Below are positions 50,799 to 60,249 of a DNA stretch of 64,000 nt, one piece after another. The notes beneath the pieces are model-generated. The model worked only from the letters and a program-made list of their open reading frames with translations. It had not been told where the DNA came from and made no database searches. This stretch comes from Streptomyces sp. A012304. GTDB lineage: Bacteria; Actinomycetota; Actinomycetes; Streptomycetales; Streptomycetaceae. The translations under genes and the position numbers were made by a program. Location of the stretch: the NCBI RefSeq assembly GCF_026008495.1, contig NZ_BQUN01000111.1, positions 154,726 through 218,725 on the forward strand. Direction: 5' to 3'. How positions within the stretch are numbered: the stretch's first letter is position 1; every line of letters starts with the position of its first letter.

Positions 50799-51445
50799 CG
50801 GAGGAGACCCCGGGCTTCGAGGAGAAGCCCGACGTCCCCTCCGGCGCCACCCCCGACGACGCCGAGCCGAAGGCCGACTCCCCCACCGCGGAGGAGTCGG
50901 CCCCGGCCGGGGACGCGAACCAGACAGCCGGGCTGGTGGCCCAGCTGGACCAGGTGCGCACCGCGCTCGGCGAGCGCACCGCGGACCTCCAGCGCCTCCA
51001 GGCCGAGTACCAGAACTACCGCCGCCGCGTCGAGCGCGACCGGATCGCGGTCAAGGAGATCGCCATCGCGAACCTCCTGACCGAGCTCCTGCCCGTCCTC
51101 GACGACATCGGCCGCGCGCGGGAACACGGCGAACTCGTCGGCGGTTTCAAGTCCGTCGCGGAGTCGCTGGAGACCGTCGCCGCCAAGATGGGCCTTCAGC
51201 AGTTCGGCAAGGAGGGCGAGCCCTTCGACCCGACGATCCACGAGGCCCTGATGCACAGCTACGCGCCGGACGTCACCGAGACGACGTGCGTGGCGATTCT
51301 GCAGCCCGGGTACCGGATCGGCGAGCGCACCATCCGCCCCGCGCGGGTGGCCGTGGCCGAACCCCAGCCCGGCGCCCAGACGGTCAAGGCGGAGGACGCC
51401 GAGAAGGGCGACGACAAGGAGAGCGGTGGCCCGGACGAGGGCTGA
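50795..51445 (+). CDS. grpE: nucleotide exchange factor GrpE
   Basis: 216 residues from GTG at 50795, overlapping the dnaK stop by 4 bp. An acidic N-terminus is followed by the long coiled-coil (TADLQRLQAEYQNYRRRVER) and the beta domain (QFGKEGEPFDPTIHEALMHS, GYRIGERTIRPARVAVAEP). It releases ADP from DnaK. Its C-terminal tail is charged. Confidence 0.98.
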   Translation: MTEETPGFEEKPDVPSGATPDDAEPKADSPTAEESAPAGDANQTAGLVAQLDQVRTALGERTADLQRLQAEYQNYRRRVERDRIAVKEIAIANLLTELLPVLDDIGRAREHGELVGGFKSVAESLETVAAKMGLQQFGKEGEPFDPTIHEALMHSYAPDVTETTCVAILQPGYRIGERTIRPARVAVAEPQPGAQTVKAEDAEKGDDKESGGPDEG

Positions 51446-51478
51446 GCTTGAACCGATGAGAGAGGAGGGACGTCGAGG

Positions 51479-52657
51479 ATGAGCACCAAGGACTTCATCG
51501 AGAAGGACTACTACAAGGTCCTCGGCGTCCCCAAGGACGCCACCGAGGCCGAGATCAAGAAGGCGTACCGGAAGCTCGCCCGCGAGTACCACCCGGACGC
51601 CAACAAGGGAAACGTCAAGGCCGAGGAGCGCTTCAAGGAGATCTCCGAGGCGAACGACGTCCTCGGCGACCCCAAGAAGCGCAAGGAGTACGACGAGGCA
51701 CGCGCCCTCTTCGGCAACGGCGGCTTCCGCCCGGGGCCGGGCGCGGGCGGCGGCTCCTTCAACTTCGACCTGGGCGACCTCTTCGGAGGCGGCGCACAGG
51801 GCGGCGGGGGAGCCGGCGGCTTCGGCGGCGGACTCGGTGACGTCTTCGGGGGCCTGTTCAACCGCGGCGGCGCGGGCACCACCCGGACCCAGCCACGGCG
51901 CGGCCAGGACATCGAGTCCGAGGTCACGCTGAGCTTCACGGAGGCCATCGAGGGCGCGACGGTACCGCTGCGCATGTCCTCGCAGTCCCCGTGCAAGGCC
52001 TGCTCCGGCACCGGCGACAAGAACGGCACACCGCGCGTGTGCCCCACCTGCGTGGGCACCGGCCAGGTGGCGCGCGGCTCGGGCGGCGGCTTCTCGCTGA
52101 CCGACCCCTGCCCGGACTGCAAGGGCCGCGGCCTGATGGCCGAGCACCCCTGCCTGGAGTGCAAGGGCAGCGGCCGGGCCAAGTCGTCGCGCACCATGCA
52201 GGTCCGCATCCCGGCGGGCGTCACCGACGGGCAGCGCATCCGGCTGCGCGGCAAGGGAGCGCCCGGCGAGCGCGGCGGCCCGGCCGGCGACCTGTACGTC
52301 GTCGTCCATGTCGGCGCCCACCCGGTGTTCGGCCGCAAGGACGACAACCTGACGGTGACGGTGCCGGTGACGTTCTCGGAGGCGGCGCTCGGCGGCGAGA
52401 TCCGCGTCCCCACCCTCGGCGGCCCGGCGCTCACGCTGAAGCTGCCGCCCGGCACGCCCAACGGCCGCACCATGCGCGCCCGTGGCAAGGGAGCGGTCCG
52501 CAAGGACGGCACCCGCGGCGACCTCCTGGTCACCGTCGAGGTGAGTGTTCCGAAGGACCTGTCGGGGAAGGCTCGTGACGCACTGGAGGCGTATCGCGAG
52601 GCGACCGCGGGGGAGGATCCGCGGGCGGAGCTGTTCGAGGCCGCGAAGGGAGCTTGA
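51479..52657 (+). CDS. dnaJ: chaperone DnaJ
   Basis: 392 residues. J domain with YYKVLGVPKDATEAEIKKAY and the HPD tripeptide (REYHPDANKG), a Gly/Phe-rich linker, then four CxxCxGxG zinc repeats (CKACSGTG, CPTCVGTG, CPDCKGRG, CLECKGSG) and the C-terminal substrate domain. It stimulates DnaK ATP hydrolysis. The ATG at 51479 follows GAGAGGAGGG-type purines. Confidence 0.98.
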   Translation: MSTKDFIEKDYYKVLGVPKDATEAEIKKAYRKLAREYHPDANKGNVKAEERFKEISEANDVLGDPKKRKEYDEARALFGNGGFRPGPGAGGGSFNFDLGDLFGGGAQGGGGAGGFGGGLGDVFGGLFNRGGAGTTRTQPRRGQDIESEVTLSFTEAIEGATVPLRMSSQSPCKACSGTGDKNGTPRVCPTCVGTGQVARGSGGGFSLTDPCPDCKGRGLMAEHPCLECKGSGRAKSSRTMQVRIPAGVTDGQRIRLRGKGAPGERGGPAGDLYVVVHVGAHPVFGRKDDNLTVTVPVTFSEAALGGEIRVPTLGGPALTLKLPPGTPNGRTMRARGKGAVRKDGTRGDLLVTVEVSVPKDLSGKARDALEAYREATAGEDPRAELFEAAKGA

Positions 52658-52662
52658 GAGTG

Positions 52663-53115
52663 ATGGACGGTCGTCGACGTAACCCGTATGAACTGACCGA
52701 GGAGACCCCGGTCTACGTCATCTCGGTGGCGGCCCAGCTCTCCGGCCTGCACCCGCAGACGCTGCGCCAGTACGACCGTCTGGGCCTGGTCTCGCCGGAC
52801 CGCACCGCCGGCCGGGGCCGCCGCTACTCGGCCCGCGACATCGAACTGCTGCGCACCGTCCAGCAGTTGTCGCAGGACGAGGGCATCAACCTGGCGGGGA
52901 TCAAGCGGATCATCGAGCTGGAGAACCAGGTCGCCGCGCTCCAGTCCCGGGTCGCGGAGCTGGAGGCGGCCCTGGACGGCGCGGCTGCCGCCATGCGGCA
53001 GCGGGAGGCCGCCGTGCACGCCTCCTACCGGCGTGACCTGGTGCCGTACCAGGAGGTCCAGCAGACCAGCGCGCTGGTGGTGTGGCGCCCCAAACGGCAG
53101 CAGACCTCGGACTGA
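52663..53115 (+). CDS. hspR: heat-shock repressor HspR (MerR-type)
   Basis: 150 residues. MerR-like HTH: VYVISVAAQLSGLHPQTLRQ then YDRLGLVSPDRTAGRGRRYS, then a coiled coil (LENQVAALQSRVAELEAALD) and a C-terminal tail ending RPKRQQTSD. It binds the HAIR sites upstream of dnaK and closes a negative feedback loop. A GTG at 52660 and a TTG at 52654 are alternative starts. A strong terminator follows. Confidence 0.97.
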   Translation: MDGRRRNPYELTEETPVYVISVAAQLSGLHPQTLRQYDRLGLVSPDRTAGRGRRYSARDIELLRTVQQLSQDEGINLAGIKRIIELENQVAALQSRVAELEAALDGAAAAMRQREAAVHASYRRDLVPYQEVQQTSALVVWRPKRQQTSD

Positions 53116-53166
53116 CGGCGCGTCACCCGTACGAAACAGCACCGTCGAAGGGGTATCCCTACCCGT

Positions 53167-53205
53167 GCGAAGGGGCCCGGAGGTTCGACCTCCGGGCCCC
53201 TTCGC
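53167..53205 (+). terminator. terminator of the dnaK operon
   Basis: 17-bp perfect stem (GCGAAGGGGCCCGGAGG / CCTCCGGGCCCCTTCGC) with a TTCGA loop, also placed to serve the converging lipoprotein gene. Confidence 0.88.
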
Positions 53206-53243
53206 GTCGTCGTGACCGATCGGTCGGGCCAGTGGCCGCTCGA

Positions 53244-53888
53244 TCAGTCGAGCCAGTAGTCGCTCAGCACGCAGCCGTCGACGAGGGCCGGTTCCGTGCG
53301 GTAGCCGGACGGCGGTGAGAAGTCGGGGTCGCAGGTGAGGAAGACCAGTTCGGAGTGGGACAGGGCCCGCACCTGGGTGTCACCGACCGGGACGACGGCG
53401 ATGTTCTCACCGATGGCGAACTTGTCGCCGCTCGCCTTGGCCATGGTCTGGAACTTCTTCATGTCCGACACGGTCAGCAGGGCTATGGGGTACGTGCGGT
53501 CCTTGCACGCCGCGCGCTCCTTGATGCCCCAGGCCGGGTCGGCGGCCTCCTCCTCGCCCCAGGCGGCGTCCATGCTGTCGTGGGAGGCGTCGTAGTCCTC
53601 GCCGGTCTGCACCTCCTTGCAGGAGGTGTACAGGTCGACGTAGCGCGCGAGGCTCTCGATGTCGGCCGCCTCGGGGAGAGCGCCGTCGAAACCCTGCTCG
53701 GTGACGCCTCCGTTCCCGCCTCCGTCCGCCGTCGTGTCGTCTTCGGTGGCGGTGGGGCGGGCCCAGTCCGGGGTGACGACGGCCTCGCCGGGGGCGTCAG
53801 CGGCGTCCGCGTCGTCGTTGTCGCAGGCCGTGACCGCTGTCAACGCGACCAGTGTGACGCCGAGCGTGAGTGCGCGCCTGATGCGCAT
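53244..53888 (-). CDS. lipoprotein of unknown function
   Basis: 214 residues. Signal sequence MRIRRALTLGVTLVALTAVT followed by lipobox VTAC (Cys22), then an acidic, low-complexity stretch (DNDDADAADAPGEAV) and a folded part with SCKEVQTGEDYDASHDSMDA, CKDRTYPIALLTVSDMKKFQ and SELVFLTCDPDFSPPSGYRT. The two late cysteines may pair. It is anchored on the outer face of the membrane. No domain recognised. Confidence 0.82.
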   Translation of the reverse strand: MRIRRALTLGVTLVALTAVTACDNDDADAADAPGEAVVTPDWARPTATEDDTTADGGGNGGVTEQGFDGALPEAADIESLARYVDLYTSCKEVQTGEDYDASHDSMDAAWGEEEAADPAWGIKERAACKDRTYPIALLTVSDMKKFQTMAKASGDKFAIGENIAVVPVGDTQVRALSHSELVFLTCDPDFSPPSGYRTEPALVDGCVLSDYWLD

Positions 53889-54039
53889 GGTGTCCCCGTT
53901 CTCGCTGTGAAACATGACGGAGGCGACGGTACCCGTGGGCGGGGAAGCCACCGGAGGCGAACCCTCCGGTGGCTTCGGCCCGCTGACCTGGTGTCAGGAG
54001 TCGGTGAGCGCAACAGAGCCGTAAGCGGTAGTCCGCAGC

Positions 54040-56172
54040 TCACGGCGGGGTTACGGGCCCCTGTCCGGGGTCATGGGCAGGCCGCTGCGGCTCGGGCTGC
54101 GGGGCGGCCGTGAGCCACGGATTCCGCCGCGTGGGCGACGGCTGCGGCGACAGCTGGGGCGGCTGCCGAGGCGCGGTCGACTGCGGGGCGTGGGCGTGGG
54201 TGGGGGTGGCGGCGGGAGCCGGGGCGGGCAGGGCGGGCTGGTGCGTCACGGTCGCCGTCGTGGCCGTCATGGGCGTCGCGGTCGTGGGCGTCGTGGGCGT
54301 CGTCGCGGTCGGGGGTGTTTCGACGTCTTCCCGCAGCACGATGTGCGGGTTGCAGTCGGCGGAGCGCACCCGCACCGCGCCGCCCGGCTCCCGCTCCACC
54401 ACCAGCAGGCTGAACTCGGCGAGGGCCTGGAGCTGGGTGGGCTCCAGGGCGTACTCGTAGACACGCTGCTGTCCGAGGGCCCGGCTGGTGCTGTCGCTGT
54501 CGCCGGTGGTGCGGGTCGCGGCCTCGTTCGTGCCGTGCGTGACGCTGTCGGAGGTGCCGGTCGTCTCGCCGTGGCTGCCGCCCGAGCTGGCGGAGCGGCC
54601 CGTCGACAGCGGGTTGAAGCCGCCCTGGTAGCTGCGGGAGTCGCCCCAGTTGGTGCCGGTGCTCACCGAAGCGCTGGTCGAGGCCGAGTTGCTGACGGAC
54701 GTGCCGATCGTCTGCGCGACGGAGGTGTTGACCGTCCTGCCCTCGGTGTCGGTGAGGGAGTGCAGGACGAAGGAGTGGTGCCGGCCGAGGAAGTCGGCGG
54801 CGACCGTGGCCTCGCGGTGGTTGCCGAGCCGCATGAACGCCACCGTGCCGCCGCCGATCATCTGCTCGGCCGCGTCCCTCAAGTGCGGGTGGAGCAGGAT
54901 CAGCTGCGAGCCACGGCGCTCGCAGACCAGGGACAGCTGCTCCAGATGACGGCGCTGGAGGCCCTGCTCGCCGAGCGCGACCACGACCGCCGGCGGGGCC
55001 TCCGGGAAGGTCGTCAGCCGCCGCGTCACGCTCTGCACGGCCAGGTCCGCGAGCAGCTCCGTACTCGCCGAACCCGCGCCGAAGTCCAGGGCGATGCAGG
55101 TCAGATAGCCCGGACCGCGCCCCGCGCGAGCCGTCCCCAGCCCCTCCAGCGGATGCACGAAGGACATCAGCCGGAACACGCTGTCCCGGGCCTGCTCCTT
55201 GTTCCGGTCGTTGAGCAGGTCGTCCGCGATACGTCGGCGCTCGGCCCGGTCCAGCAGCCCGGTCTCGTCGTCCTCGCCCATCAGCACCCGCAGGCCCGCG
55301 CCGAGCCGCGCCAGGGTGACGTCCGGGCCGAGCGCGGTGCACACCTGGGTGAGGATGCGGGTGTCCACGGCCCGCTCGACCCGCCGCGCCTCCGGGTGGT
55401 CGCCGTGCATCGCCTCGACCAGGATGTGCACCATCTCGTGCGGGCCCAGCCCGTCGACGATGTTGCTCTCCGTCAGCCGGCTGGGCAGCAGCTGCACGTC
55501 CACCGGCACGCCCGTGGCCTCCGCGACCACCGACAGCTCCCGGCAGACCAGCGCCTGCGTCAGGTCGAGCACGATCAGCGGCCGCTCCCGCAGCGTCGAG
55601 GCGCCGAGGACGGTGAGCAGGCCCTCGCGGCCGCGCGGGCTGCCGCCGAAGACGTCGAGACGCCGGCTGTCCGCGCCGAGCGGCAGCCCGTTCCAGGCGG
55701 ACGCGGTCCGCACCCACTGCTCCTGCTGCGCCTCGTGGTACTGCCGGCGCCGCTGCCAGGCCTGCCAGGCGGCCTGGAAAGCCTCTTCGTGGGCGGTGTG
55801 CCCGGCCGTCATCGCCGTGGTGGCGGAGCGCAGCCGGCGGGCGGTGCGGGACAGACCCGCCGCGGCCAGTACGACCGCCGCGGCGCCGACGGCCGCCAGG
55901 CGGGCGTCGACGAGGTAGGCCAGCGCGCCGCTCGCCGCCACGATCCCGCCGCCCGCCCACAGGGCGGTGGTCCGCCGGTCCCGGTGGTCCAGCCGGGCCG
56001 CCTCCACCCGGTTGTGCGGGGCGGTGGGCGGGGGCGTCCGGGACGGCTCGGGCTCGGTGAACGGCGTGCGCAGCGACTCGGGATCGCGGTAGGCCCAGCC
56101 GAGGCGCTGGCCCGGGTCGAAGAGACGCATGAACCGGCCGAGCGGCCCGGCCCCGGTGGTGTCGACGGTCAT
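54040..56172 (-). CDS. membrane protein, probable degenerate partner ATPase of the HerA locus
   Basis: 710 residues. Two membrane helices at about 70-110, a basic linker, then a P-loop-like region: DVFGGSPRGREGLLTVLGAS occupies the place of a Walker A but lacks GK[ST]; PLIVLDLTQALVCRELS resembles a Walker B strand. Later parts (RRLTTFPEAPPAVVVALGEQ, LFLILLHPHLRDAAEQMI-like strands) fit a RecA/FtsK-type core. A long Ser/Thr/Gly stretch (SVSNSASTSASVSTGTNWGD then SRSYQGGFNPLSTG) follows, as seen in TraD/HerA-related proteins. The tail is Pro/Thr/Ala-rich. It lies 18 bp after the M48-like gene. No recognised family. Confidence 0.75.
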   Translation of the reverse strand: MTVDTTGAGPLGRFMRLFDPGQRLGWAYRDPESLRTPFTEPEPSRTPPPTAPHNRVEAARLDHRDRRTTALWAGGGIVAASGALAYLVDARLAAVGAAAVVLAAAGLSRTARRLRSATTAMTAGHTAHEEAFQAAWQAWQRRRQYHEAQQEQWVRTASAWNGLPLGADSRRLDVFGGSPRGREGLLTVLGASTLRERPLIVLDLTQALVCRELSVVAEATGVPVDVQLLPSRLTESNIVDGLGPHEMVHILVEAMHGDHPEARRVERAVDTRILTQVCTALGPDVTLARLGAGLRVLMGEDDETGLLDRAERRRIADDLLNDRNKEQARDSVFRLMSFVHPLEGLGTARAGRGPGYLTCIALDFGAGSASTELLADLAVQSVTRRLTTFPEAPPAVVVALGEQGLQRRHLEQLSLVCERRGSQLILLHPHLRDAAEQMIGGGTVAFMRLGNHREATVAADFLGRHHSFVLHSLTDTEGRTVNTSVAQTIGTSVSNSASTSASVSTGTNWGDSRSYQGGFNPLSTGRSASSGGSHGETTGTSDSVTHGTNEAATRTTGDSDSTSRALGQQRVYEYALEPTQLQALAEFSLLVVEREPGGAVRVRSADCNPHIVLREDVETPPTATTPTTPTTATPMTATTATVTHQPALPAPAPAATPTHAHAPQSTAPRQPPQLSPQPSPTRRNPWLTAAPQPEPQRPAHDPGQGPVTPP

Positions 56173-56190
56173 GGGTCGGCTTCCTGACGG

Positions 56191-57354
56191 TCAGGCGATG
56201 AAGGTCGCGAGCGCGCGGACACGGCGGGACAGCGGCGGGCGGGCCGCGCAGAGGCGGTCGGCGAGGGAGGGCGGGACGGGGGCAGTCCGGGCCGGGGGGT
56301 GAAGCTCTCCCGGCGTGTCCTGCCGGTCCTGTTGGCCCTGTGGTGTCTGTCGGCCCTGCTGGTGCTGTGGTTCCTGTGGGCCGTGGGGGCCCTGAGTGCC
56401 CTCGGCGGGTTGCGGGGCCGAGGTCTGCTGTCCCTGTACGGGTGCGGCCGAGGGCTGCGGTGCCGCCTGGGCCGGCTGTCCCTGAGCCTGCCCCTGCCCC
56501 TGAGCCTGCCAGTTCTGGAACACGGCGGTCAGGAGAGGACCGTAGCCGAGGCGGCCTGCGAAACGGTCCGCCACCAGTTCGCCCCGGCGGCCGGCCCGGA
56601 TCACCAGGAACGGGACCGCGTACAGGGCGAGCGCCGACGGGAAGTACGTCACGGCCACGACGCCCAGCGCGGCGGAGATCGCGGTGAGCAGCAGGACGGC
56701 CAGGAGGGCGACCCGGGCGGTGAAGACGACGACGAGCGAGACGACCAGCGTCACGATCCCGGTCAGCACACGGGCCGGAAGGGCGTACCAGAAGCCGAGC
56801 GACGCGACCCACGGCAGGCCGTGCGCGGACCGCCCCAACGACTGCGCCAGCAGGGCCGGAAGCTGTTCGGCCGGGACCTTCTCCAGCGCCGCGCGCGTCA
56901 CACCGACGACCGGGAACGGGACGGCGGGGGCGGTGAGTTGGCCGGACTTCGCCACCCACAGTTCGTACCGGGAGCCGTCGACCCCGGCCCGGCCGGTCAC
57001 CTGGTCGAACGCCGGTCGCAGTACGGCGAGTTCGGGGGCCGTGGCCGGACGCGCGCGTGCGCAGACCCGCGCGAGGAGACGGGCGACGGGCCGTGGGAAC
57101 ACCAGCGCGCCGGAGGCCAGCCAGACACCGACCAGAGCGAGGTCCGCGCCCCGGGGCAGGGCCTGCGAGAGCGCCCCGACGACCAGCAGGCCGGCCAGAA
57201 CCAGTGGCGCCTGGAGCGGAACGCCGGTCGCGCCGGACAGGTCGAGCGAGGAATGGGGTGGGGTTGCCGGAGTCCGCCCTGAGGTATACAACTCGCCCCC
57301 GTGACCGCCGAAGCGGAGAATGTCAGCCTGATCGTCAGCCGACACATGGTGCAT
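56191..57354 (-). CDS. M48-like membrane protein without zinc site
   Basis: 387 residues from ATG at 57354 (a GTG at 57375 is possible). The layout matches HtpX/M48 peptidases: N-terminal helices, VVGVTRAALEKVPAEQLPAL then LAQSLGRSAHGLPW where the family has the HExxH helix, further helices, and RRGELVADRFAGRLGYGPLL where the family has ExxxAD. HExxH is QSLGR here, so the two zinc His and the Glu base are gone, while the distal Glu and AD remain. The C-terminus is Gln/Pro-rich with a short terminal helix. First gene of a minus-strand pair, divergent from the HerA gene. Confidence 0.75.
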   Translation of the reverse strand: MHHVSADDQADILRFGGHGGELYTSGRTPATPPHSSLDLSGATGVPLQAPLVLAGLLVVGALSQALPRGADLALVGVWLASGALVFPRPVARLLARVCARARPATAPELAVLRPAFDQVTGRAGVDGSRYELWVAKSGQLTAPAVPFPVVGVTRAALEKVPAEQLPALLAQSLGRSAHGLPWVASLGFWYALPARVLTGIVTLVVSLVVVFTARVALLAVLLLTAISAALGVVAVTYFPSALALYAVPFLVIRAGRRGELVADRFAGRLGYGPLLTAVFQNWQAQGQGQAQGQPAQAAPQPSAAPVQGQQTSAPQPAEGTQGPHGPQEPQHQQGRQTPQGQQDRQDTPGELHPPARTAPVPPSLADRLCAARPPLSRRVRALATFIA

Positions 57355-57468
57355 GAAACCGCTTCTGGCGTCCACCTGAAGGACACGGAACGCGGCACGG
57401 ATGCCAGAGTTGGCCTCGCCCGACGTGCGCTCTAGGGTGAGACAGCAAGATCGTCAACGGGGGAGACG

Positions 57469-60249
57469 TTGTCCGCAGTACGGCTCGCAGGCATGGAGAC
57501 CTGTCTGTTGCGCGAGGTGCCGCGCACCCGCCCGACCGGCGACCGGCCGCACGGGTACGACGACGAACTGCGCGGCCAGCGTCTCGCCGCCCTGGTCTCC
57601 GCGCACCACGCCCCCCACCCGCACGATCCCGCGGGCGGCGCGGTGTGCGTCGGCTGGGCGCGGCACGCGGCAGACCGGCCGCTGGACGTGCTCGTCGGCG
57701 GCAGCGCGCTGCTGGGCGGTCCCATGGAAGGGGACGGCGGGACCGTTCTGCTGCGGTTGCCCGCCGGGGCGCGCGGGACCCGGCAGGAGCCCGGGGCCGC
57801 GGCCGCCCTGCTCGGCGCCTTCCCCTGCTGGAGCGCGGTGGCGGTGGTGACGGACGGTCTGCTCCTCGATGACGGGGCGGGCCCGGTCTCCGGCACCGCC
57901 GGCGGGCAGCGGCCCACCCTGGAGGACTGTCTGCTCGGTGTGTGGCAGGAACCTTTCGCGTGGCTGGTGTACGCCGAACCGGTCCCGGCCGCGGACCTCG
58001 ACGAGCTGACCGGGCAGGTCTCCGACGACCGCCGCCGTGCCCAGTCCAAGGCCGAGGGCTCGCCCGATCACGCCCTCGCCGCCGCCCGGCTGGAGCGTCG
58101 GCACAAGGAGCTGGCGAGGGCGTCGGCCACCGGCCTGTGGCGGATACGGCTGCTGGCGGGTGGCCGTACGCCCGAGGAGGCGACCCGGGTGGCGGCGCTG
58201 CTGTGCGCGTCGGCCGACCTGGAGGGGCTTCCGTACGCGCTCAAGCCGACCGGGCGGGTCGGGGACCTGGCGACGGCGCTCGGCGGGGTGCTGCCACCGC
58301 CCGAGGAGTACCCCGTGCACGGCGGCTCGGACCTGCTGGCCGCGCTGGCCCGGCCGCCGGCGCAGGAGATCCCCGGGGTGCGGTTCGCGCTGCGGCCCGA
58401 GTTCGACGTGTCCCCGGAGACCGCGGGCGGGCCGTCGCCCGCCGACGCCGGCCCGGTGCGGCTCGGGTCCGTCCTCGACCGCAACCGCAGCCCGGTGGGC
58501 GACCTGGAACTGACCCGCTCCACCCTCAACCGGCACACCTTCGTGTGCGGGGCGACCGGCGGCGGCAAGTCGCAGACGGTGCGCGGGCTGCTGGAGTCGG
58601 CCACGCACGCCGGCATTCCGTGGCTGGTGGTGGAGCCGGCGAAGGCGGAGTACCGGTTCATGTCGGCGCGGCTCGGTGACGCCGGCGAGGTCGTGGTGAT
58701 CAAACCGGGCGACCCGGACGCCCTTCCGGCCGGGCTGAACCCGCTGGAGCCGTCGGTGTACGCGGGCGGCGAGCGCTACCCGCTCCAGACGCATCTGGAC
58801 ATGGTCCGGGCGCTGTTCCTCGCCGCGTTCGATCCGCAGGAGCCGTTCCCGCAGGTGCTGAGCGCGGCGCTGACCCGCTGCTACGAGGACCTCGGCTGGG
58901 ACCTCACCCTCGGCGAACCGGCCGTGCCCGGCACGCAGCCGCGCTACCCGACCCTGGAGGACCTGGAGCACACCGCGCTGGCGGTGGTGTCGGACATCGG
59001 CTACGGCAAGGAGGTCGCGGACAACGTCCAGGGTTTCATCAAGATCCGCCTGGCCAGTCTGCGGCTCGGCACGACCGGGCGCTTCCTGGAGGGCGGCCGG
59101 CCGCTGGACTTCGCGGAACTGCTGCGCCGCAACGTCGTCTTCGAGATCGAGGACGTCGGGGACGACAAGGACAAGGCGTTCCTGATGGGCACGATCCTCA
59201 TCCGGCTCGTCGAGTACCTGCGCATGGAGCAGCGGGTCACGCGTCGCCTGTCCTTCCCGCTGCGTCACCTGAGCGTCTTCGAGGAGGCGCACCGGTTGCT
59301 GCGCCGCGCGGAGGAGGGCGGCGCGAGCGCCCACGCGGTGGAGATGTTCGCGGGGCTGCTGGCGGAGATCCGGGCGTACGGGGAGGGGCTGGTCATCGCG
59401 GACCAGATCCCCAGCAAGCTGCTGCCGGACGTCATCAAGAACACGGCCGCCAAGGTCGTCCACCGGCTGCCCGCGCAGGACGATCGGGAGGCGGTCGGCG
59501 CGACGATGAACATCACGGCGGCGCAGTCCGAGTACCTGGTCACCCTGAAGCCCGGTGAGGCGGCGGTGTTCACGGACGGCATGGACTATCCGCTGCTGGT
59601 GCGGATGCGGGACGGCAGCCACCGGGAGGACGCGGCCGCGATCCGTCCGGCGTCGCCGGCGGCGATGACCGACCCGCGCAGCCGGGCGTGCGGGCCGCAC
59701 TGCGCGACGGCGCCGTGCACCTTGCGCGACCTGCGCCGGTCCCAACGCCTCACGGCTGAGGCGAAGGATGCGGAACCGGATCTCCAGCTGGCCCTCTGGG
59801 CGGAGATGTCCGTGGCCGCCCACCTGCTTGGCTGGACGACGCCCCGCCCCGGCGAGGCGATGCGCCGCGCCCTCGCCCGGCAGGCGGCGGACGACCGCCG
59901 CCTCCTCGACTGCGCGATCAGCCAGGCCGTCGACCGCGCCGTCCACAGCCGCGCCGGCGCCGCGCCGTCACCCGGCGACCTCGCCGAACACGTCGCCACG
60001 GTGATGCGCGCCCAGGTCGACGGCCGCGACCCCTGCCGCATCGGCGAACCCCGCTTCCGCGCGCGCAAGGGGACACGGACCCGCGACTACTACCACGGAC
60101 GCGCCACACCGTCCGTCCTGGAAAAGATCGTCGGCGCCGCCGACCCGTCGGAGGAGTGGACCGCCCGCTTCACCCGCGCACTGAGCTGCTTCGACCGGAC
60201 GATCAAGAAGCCGAGAAGGCCTGAAATCGCGACGGGGGGCAATACATGA
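57469..60249 (+). CDS. HerA/FtsK-type ATPase
   Basis: 926 residues from TTG at 57469 (GGGGGAG just before; an ATG at 57493 is an alternative). The N-terminal 330 residues are an unrecognised adaptor. Walker A CGATGGGKSQTV at about 361, WLVVEPAKAEYRF, then Walker B LSVFEEAHRLLRRA around 602-612 and IADQIPSKLLPDVIKNTAAK with VVHRLPAQDDREAVG, the sensor/arginine region of HerA (DUF87) ATPases. The C-terminus has a Cys/His cluster (CGPHCATAPC, about 744). HerA motors are hexameric and act on DNA or protein partners. The stop overlaps the first calpain-like gene (ATGA). Confidence 0.9.
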   Translation: MSAVRLAGMETCLLREVPRTRPTGDRPHGYDDELRGQRLAALVSAHHAPHPHDPAGGAVCVGWARHAADRPLDVLVGGSALLGGPMEGDGGTVLLRLPAGARGTRQEPGAAAALLGAFPCWSAVAVVTDGLLLDDGAGPVSGTAGGQRPTLEDCLLGVWQEPFAWLVYAEPVPAADLDELTGQVSDDRRRAQSKAEGSPDHALAAARLERRHKELARASATGLWRIRLLAGGRTPEEATRVAALLCASADLEGLPYALKPTGRVGDLATALGGVLPPPEEYPVHGGSDLLAALARPPAQEIPGVRFALRPEFDVSPETAGGPSPADAGPVRLGSVLDRNRSPVGDLELTRSTLNRHTFVCGATGGGKSQTVRGLLESATHAGIPWLVVEPAKAEYRFMSARLGDAGEVVVIKPGDPDALPAGLNPLEPSVYAGGERYPLQTHLDMVRALFLAAFDPQEPFPQVLSAALTRCYEDLGWDLTLGEPAVPGTQPRYPTLEDLEHTALAVVSDIGYGKEVADNVQGFIKIRLASLRLGTTGRFLEGGRPLDFAELLRRNVVFEIEDVGDDKDKAFLMGTILIRLVEYLRMEQRVTRRLSFPLRHLSVFEEAHRLLRRAEEGGASAHAVEMFAGLLAEIRAYGEGLVIADQIPSKLLPDVIKNTAAKVVHRLPAQDDREAVGATMNITAAQSEYLVTLKPGEAAVFTDGMDYPLLVRMRDGSHREDAAAIRPASPAAMTDPRSRACGPHCATAPCTLRDLRRSQRLTAEAKDAEPDLQLALWAEMSVAAHLLGWTTPRPGEAMRRALARQAADDRRLLDCAISQAVDRAVHSRAGAAPSPGDLAEHVATVMRAQVDGRDPCRIGEPRFRARKGTRTRDYYHGRATPSVLEKIVGAADPSEEWTARFTRALSCFDRTIKKPRRPEIATGGNT

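Noticed and set aside
54071..56959. Very long open frame (962 codons) on the minus strand.
   Set aside because: Its translation is Arg/Pro/Gly-rich low-complexity sequence out of frame with the two well-supported genes there; a shadow caused by high GC.
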